64,000 nt of DNA, taken from the NCBI GenBank assembly GCA_029204045.2, contig CM055076.1:20028269-20092268 (forward strand). The letters run 5' to 3'. Below, piece after piece: positions 12,300 to 22,934 of the stretch. The stretch's first letter is position 1, and each line of letters starts with the position of its first letter. The stretch comes from Tillandsia leiboldiana. Its lineage: Eukaryota > Streptophyta > Magnoliopsida > Poales > Bromeliaceae. The notes beneath the pieces are model-generated. The model saw nothing but the letters and a program-made list of their open reading frames with translations, did no database searches and was not told where the DNA came from. A program made the translations under genes and the position numbers.

Positions 12300-12960
12300 G
12301 TAACTTACAATTAAATTTTTAAAATTCAAATTTAAAAATAAAATTTGAAATTAAAAAATTAAAATTTAAAATTATAATTTAAAATAAAATTTAAAATTAA
12401 AATTAAAATTTAAAATTTAAAATTAAAATTTAAAATTAAAATTTAAAATTAAAATTTAAAATTAAAGTTTTAAAATAAAAATAATATTTATAAAATTTTA
12501 AAATTTTAAAATTTATAAAATTCAAATTTATAAAATTTCACATTAAAATTTTAAAATTTACGATTTAATTTTCACATTTTAAAATTTAAAAATTGAATTT
12601 GAATTATAAAATTTTAAATTTTCAATTTTAAAATTATAAATTTTAAATTTCAAATTTGAATTTGAATTTTAAAATTTTAAAATTTGAATGTGAAATTTTG
12701 AATTTAAAATTTCAAATTAACAAATTTCAAATATAAATTTTAAATTTTAAAATTAAAAATTATAATTTACAATTAAATTTTTAAAATTCATAATTTAAAA
12801 TAAAATTTGAAAATTAAAATTTAAAATTAAAGTTTAAAATTAAAATTTAAAATTTAAAATTAAAATTTAAAATTAAAGTTTTAAATTAAAATTAAAATTT
12901 ATAATTTATAATTTATAATTAAAATTAAAATTTATAATTTAAAATTTATAATTATTAAAA
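12300..12960. repeat. Nearly pure A/T low-complexity tract
   Basis: About 650 bases of TTAAAATTTAAAATT-type sequence, almost without G or C, lie between the transposase and the right TIR. It is non-coding. Confidence 0.95.
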
Positions 12961-13336
12961 TTCATTTGCACTTTTATTTTTAAAATTTGCAGTAAAATAT
13001 ACTATAAAATAAAAATTATTATTTTTTTAGGTAAGATATAATTTATTACTTATAATTAAATTGCTTCAAATTAAATATAATTTTAAAATTAATTTTCCTA
13101 CAAAAAAAAGATAAGGGCAAAGTTGGCATTTTCAATAAAATTCTATCTTCTTTTTTCACTATCCTCCACTATTCCATAATTTCAACCAAACACTATTTTA
13201 GCTATTCCAGAGAATACCAACTTTTCAACCAAACGCAATTTTACTTTTATACTTCTTTATCCCGGAATAGCAAGCTATCCCAGGTATAAAAAAATTTATA
13301 CCTCAGAAATTAATCCCCGAACCAAACGGGGCCTTA

Positions 13337-14025
13337 AAATTTTTAAAATTTAAAATTTTATTTTTTTTCTTACCGGGAGATCTAGCATAAATTTTTATTT
13401 TATTTTAATTTTTTTAATTTTATTTTTTTTCCTTCTCCGGAAAAGCATGTTTTTTTTTAAAAAAAAAATTCAAAATTTTTAAATTTTTATTTTATTTTAG
13501 TTTTACATGGAAACTATGAATTTTTATTGTATATATTATTATAACTTGTTAAAAAAAAAAACAAAAATTCGTGTTCATCTCATTGCACAATTCTCATGCT
13601 TAATTATTAAAATTGGAAGAGAAAAAGTAGATTTCTTTATATTTTAAAGTCTTACGAGATTATATAAAAGAAATCAAACTGTAGTGTGACTAGTAACTTT
13701 GATTGAGGAGAGGGGTAATTGAACAGTTTATTGGAGGATCAAATTGTCAAAATTTAAAAGACCAAATAACTTATTATATTTTATCAGTCTTTACACTGAA
13801 TTTTAGATTTATTTTTGTTTTTCTACGGTATGCTTAACAAATATATTATTTTAGACAAAATCTAACAACTTATTAAGAGATAGTGGTTAAAAAATAAGGA
13901 AAAAAATAAAATGAATTTCCTAGTAGCTAGACTTATTGAAAGTTTATATTAAGTTATTTTTTATGCCAAAATGACACTTTTTACCAATATTTATTAACAA
14001 TTTTTATACAAAATTATAAGTTTAT
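13337..14025. other. AT-rich intergenic sequence
   Basis: No gene, RNA or clear repeat end is seen between the Harbinger target site and the duplicated CNL flanks. Confidence 0.6.
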
Positions 14026-14029
14026 TTCT

Positions 14030-14350
14030 TATAGTGTAGAGATTGAATAAAAGAAGAGTTGATTGGTGTATTTGAAAAAAACAAAAATAGTATAATATAG
14101 AAAGTAAAAATTAATCTGTAAAAAACAGTGTAGTGTTGTGTAATTAAGCCAAATTAAAAAATTCAAATGCCCTGTTTATAAAAGAGCTAAAGTTCAAATG
14201 CTCTTGGTCAAAAAGGGTGTGGAGTGGGGGTGTACGGATGGATTCCTTTGTCAGCAATAATGGATCGAGTTTGCTTGACTCTTATCTATGAAACCTCCAT
14301 TTCATTTCCTCCCCTCTTCTATGAAGCATCCAAGAAATTACTACTCCCCA
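14030..14350 (+). promoter_or_regulatory. CNL 5'-flank module, copy 1, with TATA-like box
   Basis: This block is repeated at 15770-16100 and partly at 14567-14640 and 14862-14960. It contains TTTATAAAA at 14175-14183, conserved as a TTTATAAAAA form in the second copy, and the segment ATGAAACCTCCATTTCATTT, which also precedes the other relics. Because the same kind of sequence leads into CNL start regions downstream, it is read as the ancestral promoter side of this gene family (inference). Confidence 0.6.
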
Positions 14351-14399
14351 ATTTTTCGCCTTTTTTTTTTTTTCTGGGGAATCAAAGAAAGCAGTCATA

Positions 14400-14566
14400 C
14401 TCTATTATTGGTTGACAGCATTCAAGAACTCATTCCTCCTCAATTTGTCTTCCTTGCGAGCTCAACCTAGATCTCTTTTCTCTTTCACTAATTTCTGCAC
14501 TCCAGGAGTTTGATCAATTGCCTTTGTCGTGAAGTAGCTGCACTTAGAGCTATCTGGAGGATTATG
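14400..14566 (+). pseudogene. CNL 5' UTR relic ending at the ATG
   Basis: The segment ending CTGCACTTAGAGCTATCTGG, then AGGATTATG, matches the sequence just before the start codon of the intact CNL (28960-29028). The match stops right after ATG at 14564-14566, where the next flank module begins (TCATTTCCTCCCC). The coding part is missing, consistent with a tandem-duplication breakpoint at the start codon. Confidence 0.7.
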
Positions 14567-14689
14567 TCATTTCCTCCCCTCTTTTAAGAAGCATTCAAAA
14601 AAATTTCTATTCTCAGGTTCCTCCATATTGGCTGACAGCATTCAAGAACTCATTTCTCCTAAATCTTTCTTCTTTGCAAGCTGAACACC

Positions 14690-14858
14690 TCTTTCCTTTT
14701 TCTCCAATTTATGCACTCCAGGTGTTTGATCATTTGCTTGCCCAAGCAGTGGTGAAGTAGTTGGAGTTAGAGCTATCTGGAGAATTATGGCTTTAACTTT
14801 CATAGCCGAATCGGTGGTGTCGTCGGCGATCATCGAGAATCTCGTTAGCACTAATTGA
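14690..14858 (+). pseudogene. CNL 5' UTR plus first 23 codons, truncated
   Basis: After the conserved 5' UTR (CACTCCAGGTGTTTGATCA), an ATG at 14787 opens MALTFIAESVVSSAIIENLV, nearly the N-terminus of both CNLs in the window (MDFTFIAQSVASAIIGNLV and MAFPFIAESAVSVIIKNLV). The frame ends at TGA 14856-14858, where CNL similarity also stops and flank sequence resumes. This is a relic of a third CNL copy, not a functional gene. Confidence 0.8.
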
Positions 14859-15037
14859 GTTTGGCTGGTAAGTCTTATCTATGAAACCTCTATTTCATTT
14901 CCCCCCTCGTTCAAAAAGTATTCAAAAAATTGCTCCTCCCCCAACTTGAATGTATGCTCTATCTCTTTTAAACAATATTTATTATCAATTTTTGTACAAA
15001 TTATAAGTTTATTTTCTTATAGTGTAGAGGCTGAAAA

Positions 15038-15198
15038 AAAAAAAAAAAAAGTTTTTTTTTGAGAGAAAGATAGCAGACTATCCGCTTCATTCAAAGAGAA
15101 ATGAACTAAGCTAAAAGAAGTGAGACAATCTGGCCTCTAGACCAGGCGACAAGCAGCACACACACACACACTCACACTGTCACACACATAAAAAAGAA

Positions 15199-15237
<39 letters not shown>

Positions 15238-15239
15238 CC
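15038..15239 (-). mobile_element. LINE 3'-end fragment and (CAA)n tract
   Basis: Read on the minus strand, GAATGAAGCGGATAGTCTGC then CTTTCTCTCAAAAAAAA closely matches the 3' end of the LINE at 42306-42928 (GAATGAAGCGGCAGCATGCTG then CTTTCTCTCAAAAAAA). It is a 5'-truncated copy with its A-tail at about 15038-15060. A CA run and an (ACA)n run at 15200-15237 follow. Confidence 0.6.
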
Positions 15240-15247
15240 CTCCAGAG

Positions 15248-15713
15248 TAGGAATGTCAATGGGTATGGATATCCGAAATTTTATCCGAATCCGAATCCGA
15301 ATGGAATGGATTCATCCGATGCTTAACGGATATGGATTCGGATATGGATATAAAAAATAAAAATTCGACGGATTTGAATTTGGATATGAATTTTGATTAT
15401 ACCCGACCAGAACTCGAACTCGATCCGAACCCGAATTAATTTTACGTTATATAATATATATGTATATAAATATTTAATATTATATTTAAATTTATATTTT
15501 AAAATTTTAAATTTAATCTAATTTATTTTGAAATATTGTAAAAAGAAAAAAAAATAATTGTTTCAGGTTTGGATTTTCGGGTCCGGATTCGGGTTCGGGT
15601 TTTGGATTGTTGGTCGGATTCGGATATTAATATGAATTTTTAAAATTCGTCGGATTCGAGTTCGGATTTGAATTTTTGAAAATCCGTCCCGAATCCGAAC
15701 GTTGACATCCCTA
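15248..15713. mobile_element. hAT-type MITE, 466 bp
   Basis: Inverted termini TAGGAATGTCAA and TAGGGATGTCAA (right end inverted) are flanked by a perfect 8-bp direct repeat CTCCAGAG (15240-15247 and 15714-15721), the hAT signature. The body is rich in GGATTCGGATA-type motifs, inverted in the two halves, with an AT core. There is no ORF, so it needs a transposase supplied in trans. Confidence 0.9.
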
Positions 15714-15769
15714 CTCCAGAGTGCCAACACTGTTTCTGATCCAACTCGTCCAGAGCGCCAACATTATAA

Positions 15770-16480
15770 AAAAAAAAAAGAATGGTTGAATAATATATTT
15801 GAAAAAAATGAGGGTAATGTAGAAAGTAAAAAAAAATCTGTACAGTACAGTATAGTACAGTATTATTAAGACAAATAAAAAATTCAAATACCTGTTTATA
15901 AAAAAAAGCTAAAGTTCAAACATTTCTTGCACATTTTTTCCTTAATCTATAGACCTCTATATGCAGACAATAAATTCTCCGTCAACAAAAGTGTGGAGTG
16001 GGGGCGGACGGACGGATCCCTCCGTCGCCAATAATTGAATTTCGTTGACTCCATTGTAAGTCTTCTTTATGAAACTTTCATTTCATTTCCACTCTTACAA
16101 GAAACATTCAAAAAATTACTCCTCTCTAATTTTTCTTTGCTACGTACTATATTCTTGTTAAAAATTGCGAAACAACTGCTTGTCTATAAAACTTTAAATT
16201 ACTATACAATAGTGTTACTTTCAATAATCATATTCAACATTCCTTCTTGCGGTTCCACTTGAATCCTTTTTTGTATGCCCACGCCGTGACGTTGAATTAG
16301 AGAACAGTGTTACATTTGGACTTAATGATTTTTAATAGGTCCGAGATATGGATTTGTTTTAAATAGGAGAAAATTAATAGCTTGTTTGGAAGTCGAAATA
16401 AAATATTTAAGGATAACTTATTCGGCATAAGAATTTTCTTGTGTGATTGTAAGAAAGGGGTTTGATTTTTTTCTTCTTAA
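15770..16480 (+). promoter_or_regulatory. CNL 5'-flank module, copy 2
   Basis: About 15780-16150 repeats 14040-14350 in order. About 16035-16560 also resembles the flank at 43550-44230 upstream of the second CNL, including the segment after a GTTCCACTTGAATCC-like motif. No start codon context or coding sequence follows, so this flank is orphaned. Confidence 0.6.
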
Positions 16481-16867
16481 AAGGTTCTGGTATCTGTGAT
16501 TTGATGGTATAACACTTACTAGGACTAAATGTAAGTAGCATTCAATTTTAGACATTTGATCATACTTCCATCTACCAAATATATAAACTTTTCAAGTATA
16601 TCATGGATATATAACGAACAATATATTCATTTATCCAAATAGAGAATAAATGAACAAAAGGGAAAAAAGGATGTAGAAAAAAAGTATGTGGAGAAATAGT
16701 TTTGTATTTTCTGATAAGGCCATAAAAATTATATTAGACAATTTCTTATAAATATAAATTGAATATTTTTTTCATCATTATTTTTTTGGTGTCGTATCAC
16801 TTAATCTCCCGTAATAAAGTCTAAAATATCTACGAAGATGTGGTGGATAGTAAAAAAATATTTAAAC

Positions 16868-17211
16868 CAAGGATTTAAGTATCCATCGGCACGGGCCGTA
16901 TCTACCGTGCCGTACCGTGCCAACAAGATACCGGCACGATACAGCTCCCGTGCCGATGACACAGTTTAAAACCCCTTTTTCTTAAAATTACAAAATAATT
17001 TTCTTAATAAAGTTCAAAATATTTGATAAAGATATATAATAAGCAATTAGAAAATTTTGTTGCTAAAGAAATTAAATATTTCATGCCATTATGTGTCGGC
17101 ACGTATGTATTTTTTGTGACCGGCACTCATCGGCACGGCTCGGCACGCACCGTGCCGTACCGTGCCGGCAAGTTTTCGGCACGACCTCGTGCCACGGCAC
17201 TTAAATTCTTG
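16868..17211. mobile_element. hAT-type MITE, 344 bp, copy 1
   Basis: Termini CAAGGATTTAAGT and CAAGAATTTAAGT (right end inverted) are flanked by a perfect 8-bp repeat ATTTAAAC (16860-16867 and 17212-17219). Both ends are packed with CGGCACGG and CCGTGCC motifs in inverted orientation, around an AT-rich core. A second copy of identical length lies at 19064-19407. Confidence 0.92.
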
Positions 17212-17219
17212 ATTTAAAC

Positions 17220-17734
17220 ACCGAGTGTCAAAAATTTCTTCCTTCGTGTAGCAGTGGCCTGGGGGCCAAAATTTTCTATGCTTTTGCATGTATGTCTTCC
17301 AAAACTTGCTATTTTTTTGTGAAGCTTGTGTCACACTCGGAGGTCGTCAATTTGGCCCGATTTAAACTTTTGAGTTTTTTATCACTTTTTTTTTAATGAG
17401 ATTTTTATTTTTTTCCGTTTATTTTGAGACTACTCATTCACTAGACAAATAAAATCAAAAAAATTATAAATTTTGGTTTTTAAATAGTTTAAATATTCTA
17501 AATTTTATTTAACGAAGTTGATCGTCGAATCAAGTGTCCCATTATAAAAAATAACTTGAAAACACAGGCCTTCGTGTTTTCGAAAGCATATATACTAGCC
17601 TAGCTCAATATATTAATACTCTTTGAAAATTTTATTATAGAAAAATGCTTTAATACACTGGCTTGTTTAGATCTAGCTGTTCACTTTTAAGGTTAAAATT
17701 AATTTTTATAAAGTAATTACTTGCTCAACAAGTT

Positions 17735-17743
<9 letters not shown>
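17220..17743. repeat. AT-rich dispersed repeat, copy 2
   Basis: About 17345-17610 matches 26635-26870, and 17611-17743 matches 1-139 and 26875-27010. No gene is seen in the interval. It ends in CA/TA/GA microsatellites at 17737-17828. Confidence 0.7.

Positions 17744-17828
<85 letters not shown>
17744..17828. repeat. (TA)n-(GA)n compound microsatellite
   Basis: A TA run to about 17775 is followed by about 53 bases of pure GA. Confidence 0.97.
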
Positions 17829-17833
<5 letters not shown>

Positions 17834-18037
17834 TTTATATACTTTCAAAACTACAAGCCAATTTATGCTTGTGAATTTTTTATCATTGGATTTATATTGG
17901 GATTTGTGCTATTGTAAAGTCAACTAAAGAGAGAGGAAAAAAGAAAAAAGTAAAAAACATAAATCTCAATGCAAATCCAATGATAAACAATTCATAAGCA
18001 TGGATGTGCTTGTGCTTTTAAAGGCATATAAGCTCTA
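17829..18037. mobile_element. (TA)n-flanked MITE, copy C
   Basis: The two halves are inverted: TTTATCATTGGATTTATATTG in the left half faces GCAAATCCAATGATAAAC in the right half. The ends (tagagtttatat and atataagctcta) are also inverted, and TA runs lie on both sides. It is similar in design to copies A, B and D but diverged in sequence. Confidence 0.6.
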
Positions 18038-19063
18038 TTATATATATAGTAGAGAAAGAGTAGAGTGTCACGCCCCAGGAGTAGGTAAACAGCGAAAAAT
18101 ACAGTACATTTTTTTTTTGAAATAGGCTCCCTCGAGGCACGTGCATAGACCCGCCACATACACCAGTTCTCTCTGTATGACAGACAGAGTCTCACTTGCG
18201 TATGTACGGCGTAGCTACCATGAACATACTTTAACCACAATAATCGAGAGTAATTAGGAAATGGTTGAGTTGTAAAACGATGTTAAATTAATGCGATGTG
18301 ATTTGAAAGGATAAATCCACAGATTTTAAAGATGGTGCCTACGCGACACCCGATTTTTGAAATGCTTTTCGCAACCCTTTTATTTTGAAAACCGCATATG
18401 AAAGGTATAAGGAAAATAAGAAGTCCTACCATACAGTTATCCAACGCAAGTCATAAATCCATCTCAACATCCACATTATCCACAATAACTAAAACCACAT
18501 GCGAAGTAAGCTAACAAACTGAAACAAGCAAATAAAGAGAAGGGAAAGTATCACCAGCCCGGAGATTGGCTAGTACTCTCTAGTCGCAACCTCACCGCCG
18601 TCCCGGACCCCACCCCTGACCGAACCTGTCGCATAGTGGGAGTCAGTGACATGAAGAGTAGGTAAGACTACCAACAGATATAAGAAAGATGCTGATCAAA
18701 AGATGATAATAATAAACCGAACCGTAAACCGGAACATCCACACCCCCATCCTGCTACTCATCGTGTCTTCCTCGAGAACCACAACACACAACCGCCATGT
18801 CGGTCCGAGGACCTCAGGCATAAAGAATAGTCCCGCTCAGAACCTGATGCAAAGAAACACCCCACTGCACGAATGCAGCTCCTCAAATAACCGCAAGGGG
18901 GCCCCCACGCACATAGCCGCGTGGGGTCCACGAGTCTAATCAGACCACCTCTCCGAAAAAATACACCGACACGGTGGCCAAACCGCTGGTGTGCGTGCAA
19001 GCGCCGTGAGCATGTTATCGAACAAGTGCTGTAAAACTCTTGTGGCTCTCAGTCGCTCCGATG

Positions 19064-19407
19064 CAAGGTTTTAAGTATCCATCGGCACGGGCCGTATCTA
19101 CCGTGCCGTACCGTGCCAACAAGATACCAGCACGATACAGTTCCCGTGCCAATGACACAGTTCAAAATCCTTTTTTCTTAAAATTACTAAGTAATTTTCT
19201 TAATAAAGTTCAAAATATTTGATAAAGATACATAATAAGCAATTAAAAAATTTTGTTGCTAAAGAAATTAAATATTTCATGCCATTATGTGTCGGCACGC
19301 ATGTATTTTTTGTGACCCACACTCATCGGCACGGCTCGGCACGCACCGTGCCGTACCGTGCCGGCAAGTTTTCGGCACGACCCCGTGCCACGGTACTTAA
19401 ATCCTTG
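19064..19407. mobile_element. hAT-type MITE, 344 bp, copy 2
   Basis: Same termini and length as the copy at 16868-17211. The flanking octamers are CTCCGATG (19056-19063) and CTTCGATG (19408-19415), seven of eight matching. The insertion is inside the gypsy LTR and so is younger than that LTR. Confidence 0.9.
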
Positions 19408-19809
19408 CTTCGATGTAGCATAAGCATCATTCAACCAGTCTTACCATACTCAATTATTAAAGAATTACTAATATTTAAAGATAATCAAAGAAGACACCGG
19501 GGGGGAGCCATCTGGCAGTATCCCCTTCCACGAATGAGGGTACCCACCTCAAACAGTGGTGACCAGAAGCGCCCACGCCCTTCCTGTGCTCTCGTACGTC
19601 CCCTGGACCTAATAAAGTCCCCAAAAGAGCAAATCAGAAACCCTTAACCGTTTCGCGGAAATAGTGGTCCCGACCGCTGTCCGGTGTTGGACAGACCACC
19701 CTTCGGGCCACGGGCTGTGGCGTCCGGCCACCAGAACGGAGACTCGTGCAAGAAGGATAGCCAATGAAACTGTGTCAAACGAACCGTGCTGTTCGACGGG
19801 CTGTACCGT

Positions 19810-19814
19810 CGCGC

Positions 19815-19848
<34 letters not shown>

Positions 19849-20745
19849 CGATGGGGCATCTCCCAGGTGCAAGCAGAACCGAGCGGCGGCGGCCTGGCAG
19901 GGCGTGGCACGCGCTCAGCGGCGCGGAGCGGCGGCCTGGCAGGGCGCGGCCTATCCCTACGTCGCGCAGTCCAGCGTGCAGCGGCGGTGCACAGCAGCGT
20001 GCGGCAGCCTGCCCGGCGGGGCGCACGCGCACACAGCGCGGCGGCTACACCCGCACGGCGCATGCAAATGGCCGGCGGCGCTCCCTTGCGCGGCGGGCGC
20101 CCGCAGCGCGGCTGAGCCCCGCGCGGCCTAACACTGGCGGCGCGTGGTCTCGCGCTGCCTGGGCATGCGCCCGCAGCGCGACGAGGCCCTGTGCGGCCAA
20201 GCGCTGGCGGCGCGCGGCTCCCGCGCTGGCGACGCGCGGCTCCCGCGCTGCCCGAGCATGCACCCGCAGCGCGGCTACGCCCTGCGTGGTCAAGCTGGCG
20301 GCGCGCGGCCCCCGCGCTGCTCGTGCATGCGCCCGCAGCGCGGCTAGGCCCCGCGCGGCCAAGCTGGGCGGCGCACGGCCCCCGCGCTGATCGTGCATGC
20401 GCCCGCAGCGCGGCTAGGCCCCGCGCGGCCAAGCTGGGCGGCGCGCGGCCCCCGCGCTACCCGTGCATGCCCCCGCAGCGCGGCTAGGCCCTGCGCTGCC
20501 CGTGCATGCGCCCGCAGCGCGGCTAGGCCCCGCGCGGCCAAGCTGGGCGGCGCGCGGCTCCCGCACTACTCGGGCATGCGCCCGCAGCGCGGCTAGGCCC
20601 CGCGCTGCCAAGCTGGGCGGCGCGCAGCTCCCGCGCTGCCCGGGCATGCGGCTAGGGCATCCGGCGGTGGCGCGGTAGTGGCGCGGCTAGGGCATCTGGC
20701 GGTGGCGCGGTGGCGGCGCGGCTAGGGCATCCGGCGATGGCGGTG
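19810..20745. repeat. GC-rich 70-bp minisatellite and flanking GC-rich repeats
   Basis: A unit containing GCATGCGCCCGCAGCGCGGC recurs with GCATGC at about 20325, 20395, 20465, 20504, 20574 and 20644: steps of 70, 70, 39, 70 and 70. A (GGC)n run lies at 19814-19840, and a shorter unit with GGCTAGGGCATCCGGCG follows at 20650-20740. Long ORFs in all frames (for example 262 aa at 19644-20432 minus) are artefacts of high GC. Confidence 0.9.
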
Positions 20746-21403
20746 CCACCGTTGGTACCCACAAAACATCCGCCGAACGCCCGAGGTAGTAACTACGTAC
20801 GAAACAAAAAGCACCCAACCCAAAAATCGTAAACAACGGGGTAAGCTAACCTGGTAAGATCAGAACAGACGGTACGTTCCTGCCTGATGACGGTGGTGTT
20901 CCTGGATTCGTCTTCCGGCGTTGGCGTCGTCTCTGATATTAGCCCCCGGCACCACGAGAAGGGACGAGGCGAAAGGAGGAAACCCTAATCCCGGAAGCGG
21001 TAATTTTTCTTTTTTTCGTGTACGTACGAGTCCCAAAACTCCGATATAAATAATAGGGATTCCTCCAACCGACTTCTCGATAAGCATGCCACTTACACAA
21101 CATTTCTAAAACAGCCGGCGCAGATTTCGATGCACCAAGGCCTTAACGGGTTGAACTTATCCGATCGTACCCGTTATCACAAAAAGGCTCATTTCGGGAG
21201 ATCCGTAAGTCGAATTTTTCCCCCGATCGCATCGTTGGTCAACATTAAGCGAGCTCTATCGCAAAATAGTACTTATACCCGAAAATCAGAAGGGCACAAG
21301 GACACGGATCAATACCTAAAACTAAAATTTATTCAAAAGTCAAAGTAAATTTAAAAGTGTCATTACATCACACACCCCTTAAAAGAAGTTTCGTCCCCGA
21401 AAC

Positions 21404-21664
21404 TTAACGACGACTCTCGTTAAACAACTCTGGAAAACGTTCCTTTATGTATGATTCTAATTCCTAGGTAGCTTCGCGTTCCTCGTGATTGCTCCAATGC
21501 ACCTTTACGTAGGGAATCAATCGATTACGCAATTTCTTGTCTTCTCGTGCCAAGATTTGCACCGGAGTCTCGTCGAAGCTCAACTCTTCCCGAAGCTCAA
21601 TCGCTGAAATGTCGATGACGTGTGACGGGTCGGAAAGGTACTTTCGGAGCATTGACACGTGGAA
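21404..21664 (-). pseudogene. Integrase C-terminus/chromodomain fragment, Ty3-gypsy
   Basis: The minus strand from about 21664 encodes FHVSMLRKYLSDPSHVIDI, then PVQILAREDKKLRNRLIPYV and KVHWSNHEEREAT, the C-terminal chromodomain-like end of Del/Tekay-type integrases. The next codon is TAG (21464-21466), where the family normally has Trp, and the frame then continues ELESYIKERFPELFNESRR to its natural TAA at 21404-21406. So it is the true 3' end of pol with one nonsense change. Upstream of 21664 the frame is cut off by unrelated LTR sequence, so the rest of pol is missing. Confidence 0.8.
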
Positions 21665-22934
21665 GTGCTAAACTGTCCAAAGTCCAACAAGCTGAAAACA
21701 CCCGAGAACAAAATCTCTAATTTTTCCCAACTCCAACAGGTTCAGAAGTACCCGAAAACTCTCATGGGTACAACAATAAGGTCCAAAGTTACAATTTATT
21801 CCAAAAATCCAAGTGCACATAATCTGCTGGAAAACAGTCCCAAAGATGCGAAATTTCCACCTATAAACAAAACTTCAAAAAATCCAATAAAAATATGACG
21901 GCGATCCTCGCGAAGTGTAGATGTCAATCAAGCCCTTAAACATCGAATTCCAATACCTGGACGTGGAGATAAAAATCCGACAAGGTGCTGCTGTCCAAGA
22001 AGATCCACCAGCAGCAAAGAGGGTCAAAAATGTACCAGAAATTCCAAGAAAAGCTCAAATCTGAGGAAAGTGAACGATACAAAAATCGTAGATCTACCTC
22101 TCATGAGTCCGACGCCACAAAAATCGTCCAAAAATACTGTCGGAGCAGCTCTGTGGACCCCGCAGACCGAAATGCGACGATAATGGGCCTCCGATGAAAA
22201 AACGTCGCTCTGCGCTACGATGCCGAAGTCGTCGAGGCCGCGCTCTTCGAAAAATCCGAAACTCCTTCACAAGATGCACAACAAGATAAGCAACAACTTT
22301 TCTAAAGGGTACAAGGGCAAAAGAGTTCGGGAAAAAGCCCAAACTCGAAGGTGAAGGGGCCTATTTATAGGCCCACACCAAGAAAAATCCAAAAAAAGCA
22401 CACATTGGGCTTTTGGGCCCCAATTTCGGGCGCCTACAGTGCCTACAAACCGCCCCCCAGCCCGCCCGTCATCAGCGCCCGAATCGCCCAGGCGCTGACA
22501 CGTGTCCCGAACAGGGAACAGCCCGTGCAAGGCGGCGCGGGCGCTGACGCGTGGCCCGACCGGTCAGCGGGGGCAGTTGGCGCTGGCCAATGGCAGGGCG
22601 CCACGTGGCACCAGGCCGGTCCACGGCTTCCCCCATGCACCAAAATACGCGAAAAACTTCCGGGGGTCCGTTTTTGAGCATCCGGACTCCGAAAGAGGCA
22701 AGTAAATAGCCAATTTTCGACGTTTTTCCGCGCTGAATCCAAATATGACCTCGGATTAGCCTAAAGCCCTTTCTAAATTCCGACAAAAACAGCCGGAAGG
22801 CAGGCTCAATCCCGAGGCGTCACTGAGTCCGTCCAACGCCCCCATTTGACGCGTTGCGGGTCCTACACACCAACAATAGGTGTTCTACATCACGGGTCAT
22901 GGGAGAAGCTACACGGGGATCGGGGTCACTACAG
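21665..22934 (-). mobile_element. Partial gypsy LTR related to the 49-59 kb family
   Basis: Blocks match the LTRs at 49164-53009 in order: GCGATCCTCGCG near 21900, CTATTTATAGG at about 22369, a GC-rich region with CACGTG sites, CATGCACCAAAA near 22634, CGCGCTGAATCCAAAT near 22730, and the terminus CATGGGAGAAGC then GGGTCACTACA at 22934. It abuts the integrase fragment at 21665 with the 5' part missing. Confidence 0.7.

Larger units (their letters stand above)
4098..13333 (+). mobile_element. Complete PIF/Harbinger DNA transposon, 9236 bp
   Basis: The left end GGCAGCGTTTGGTTGGGGGA and the inverted right end GGCCCCGTTTGGTTCGGGGA match at 17 of 20 positions, and TTA flanks both ends (4095-4097 and 13334-13336), the classic PIF/Harbinger 3-bp target duplication. 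Inside, both expected genes lie on the plus strand: a Myb/SANT-like accessory protein (5905-7252) and a DDE nuclease (10408-11805), each open after simple GT-AG splicing. The element could therefore be autonomous. It is long for the superfamily because more than half is repeat-rich non-coding sequence (4960-5690, 7600-10370 and 12300-12960). Confidence 0.92.
18066..21372 (-). mobile_element. 3' LTR (about 3.3 kb) of a minus-strand Ty3-gypsy element
   Basis: It begins (plus strand) TGTCACGCCCC and ends ACATCACA next to a polypurine tract (inverse of CACCCCTTAAAAGAAG at about 21373-21388), then integrase coding sequence on the minus strand. This is the order expected for a 3' LTR in minus orientation. 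A hAT MITE (19064-19407) is inserted in it. It contains a GC-rich minisatellite. The termini resemble those of the larger nested family at 49-59 kb, so it belongs to a related Del/Tekay-like lineage. The 5' LTR is not in the window. Confidence 0.75.

Noticed and set aside
18703..19000. ORFs on both strands inside the 18-21 kb LTR
   Set aside because: Overlapping antisense frames in LTR sequence, no domain.
19644..20678. Long overlapping ORFs (up to 262 aa) on both strands in GC-rich DNA
   Set aside because: They are Ala/Arg/Pro/Gly-rich in every frame and track the 70-bp minisatellite; high GC removes stop codons. No domain is recognisable.
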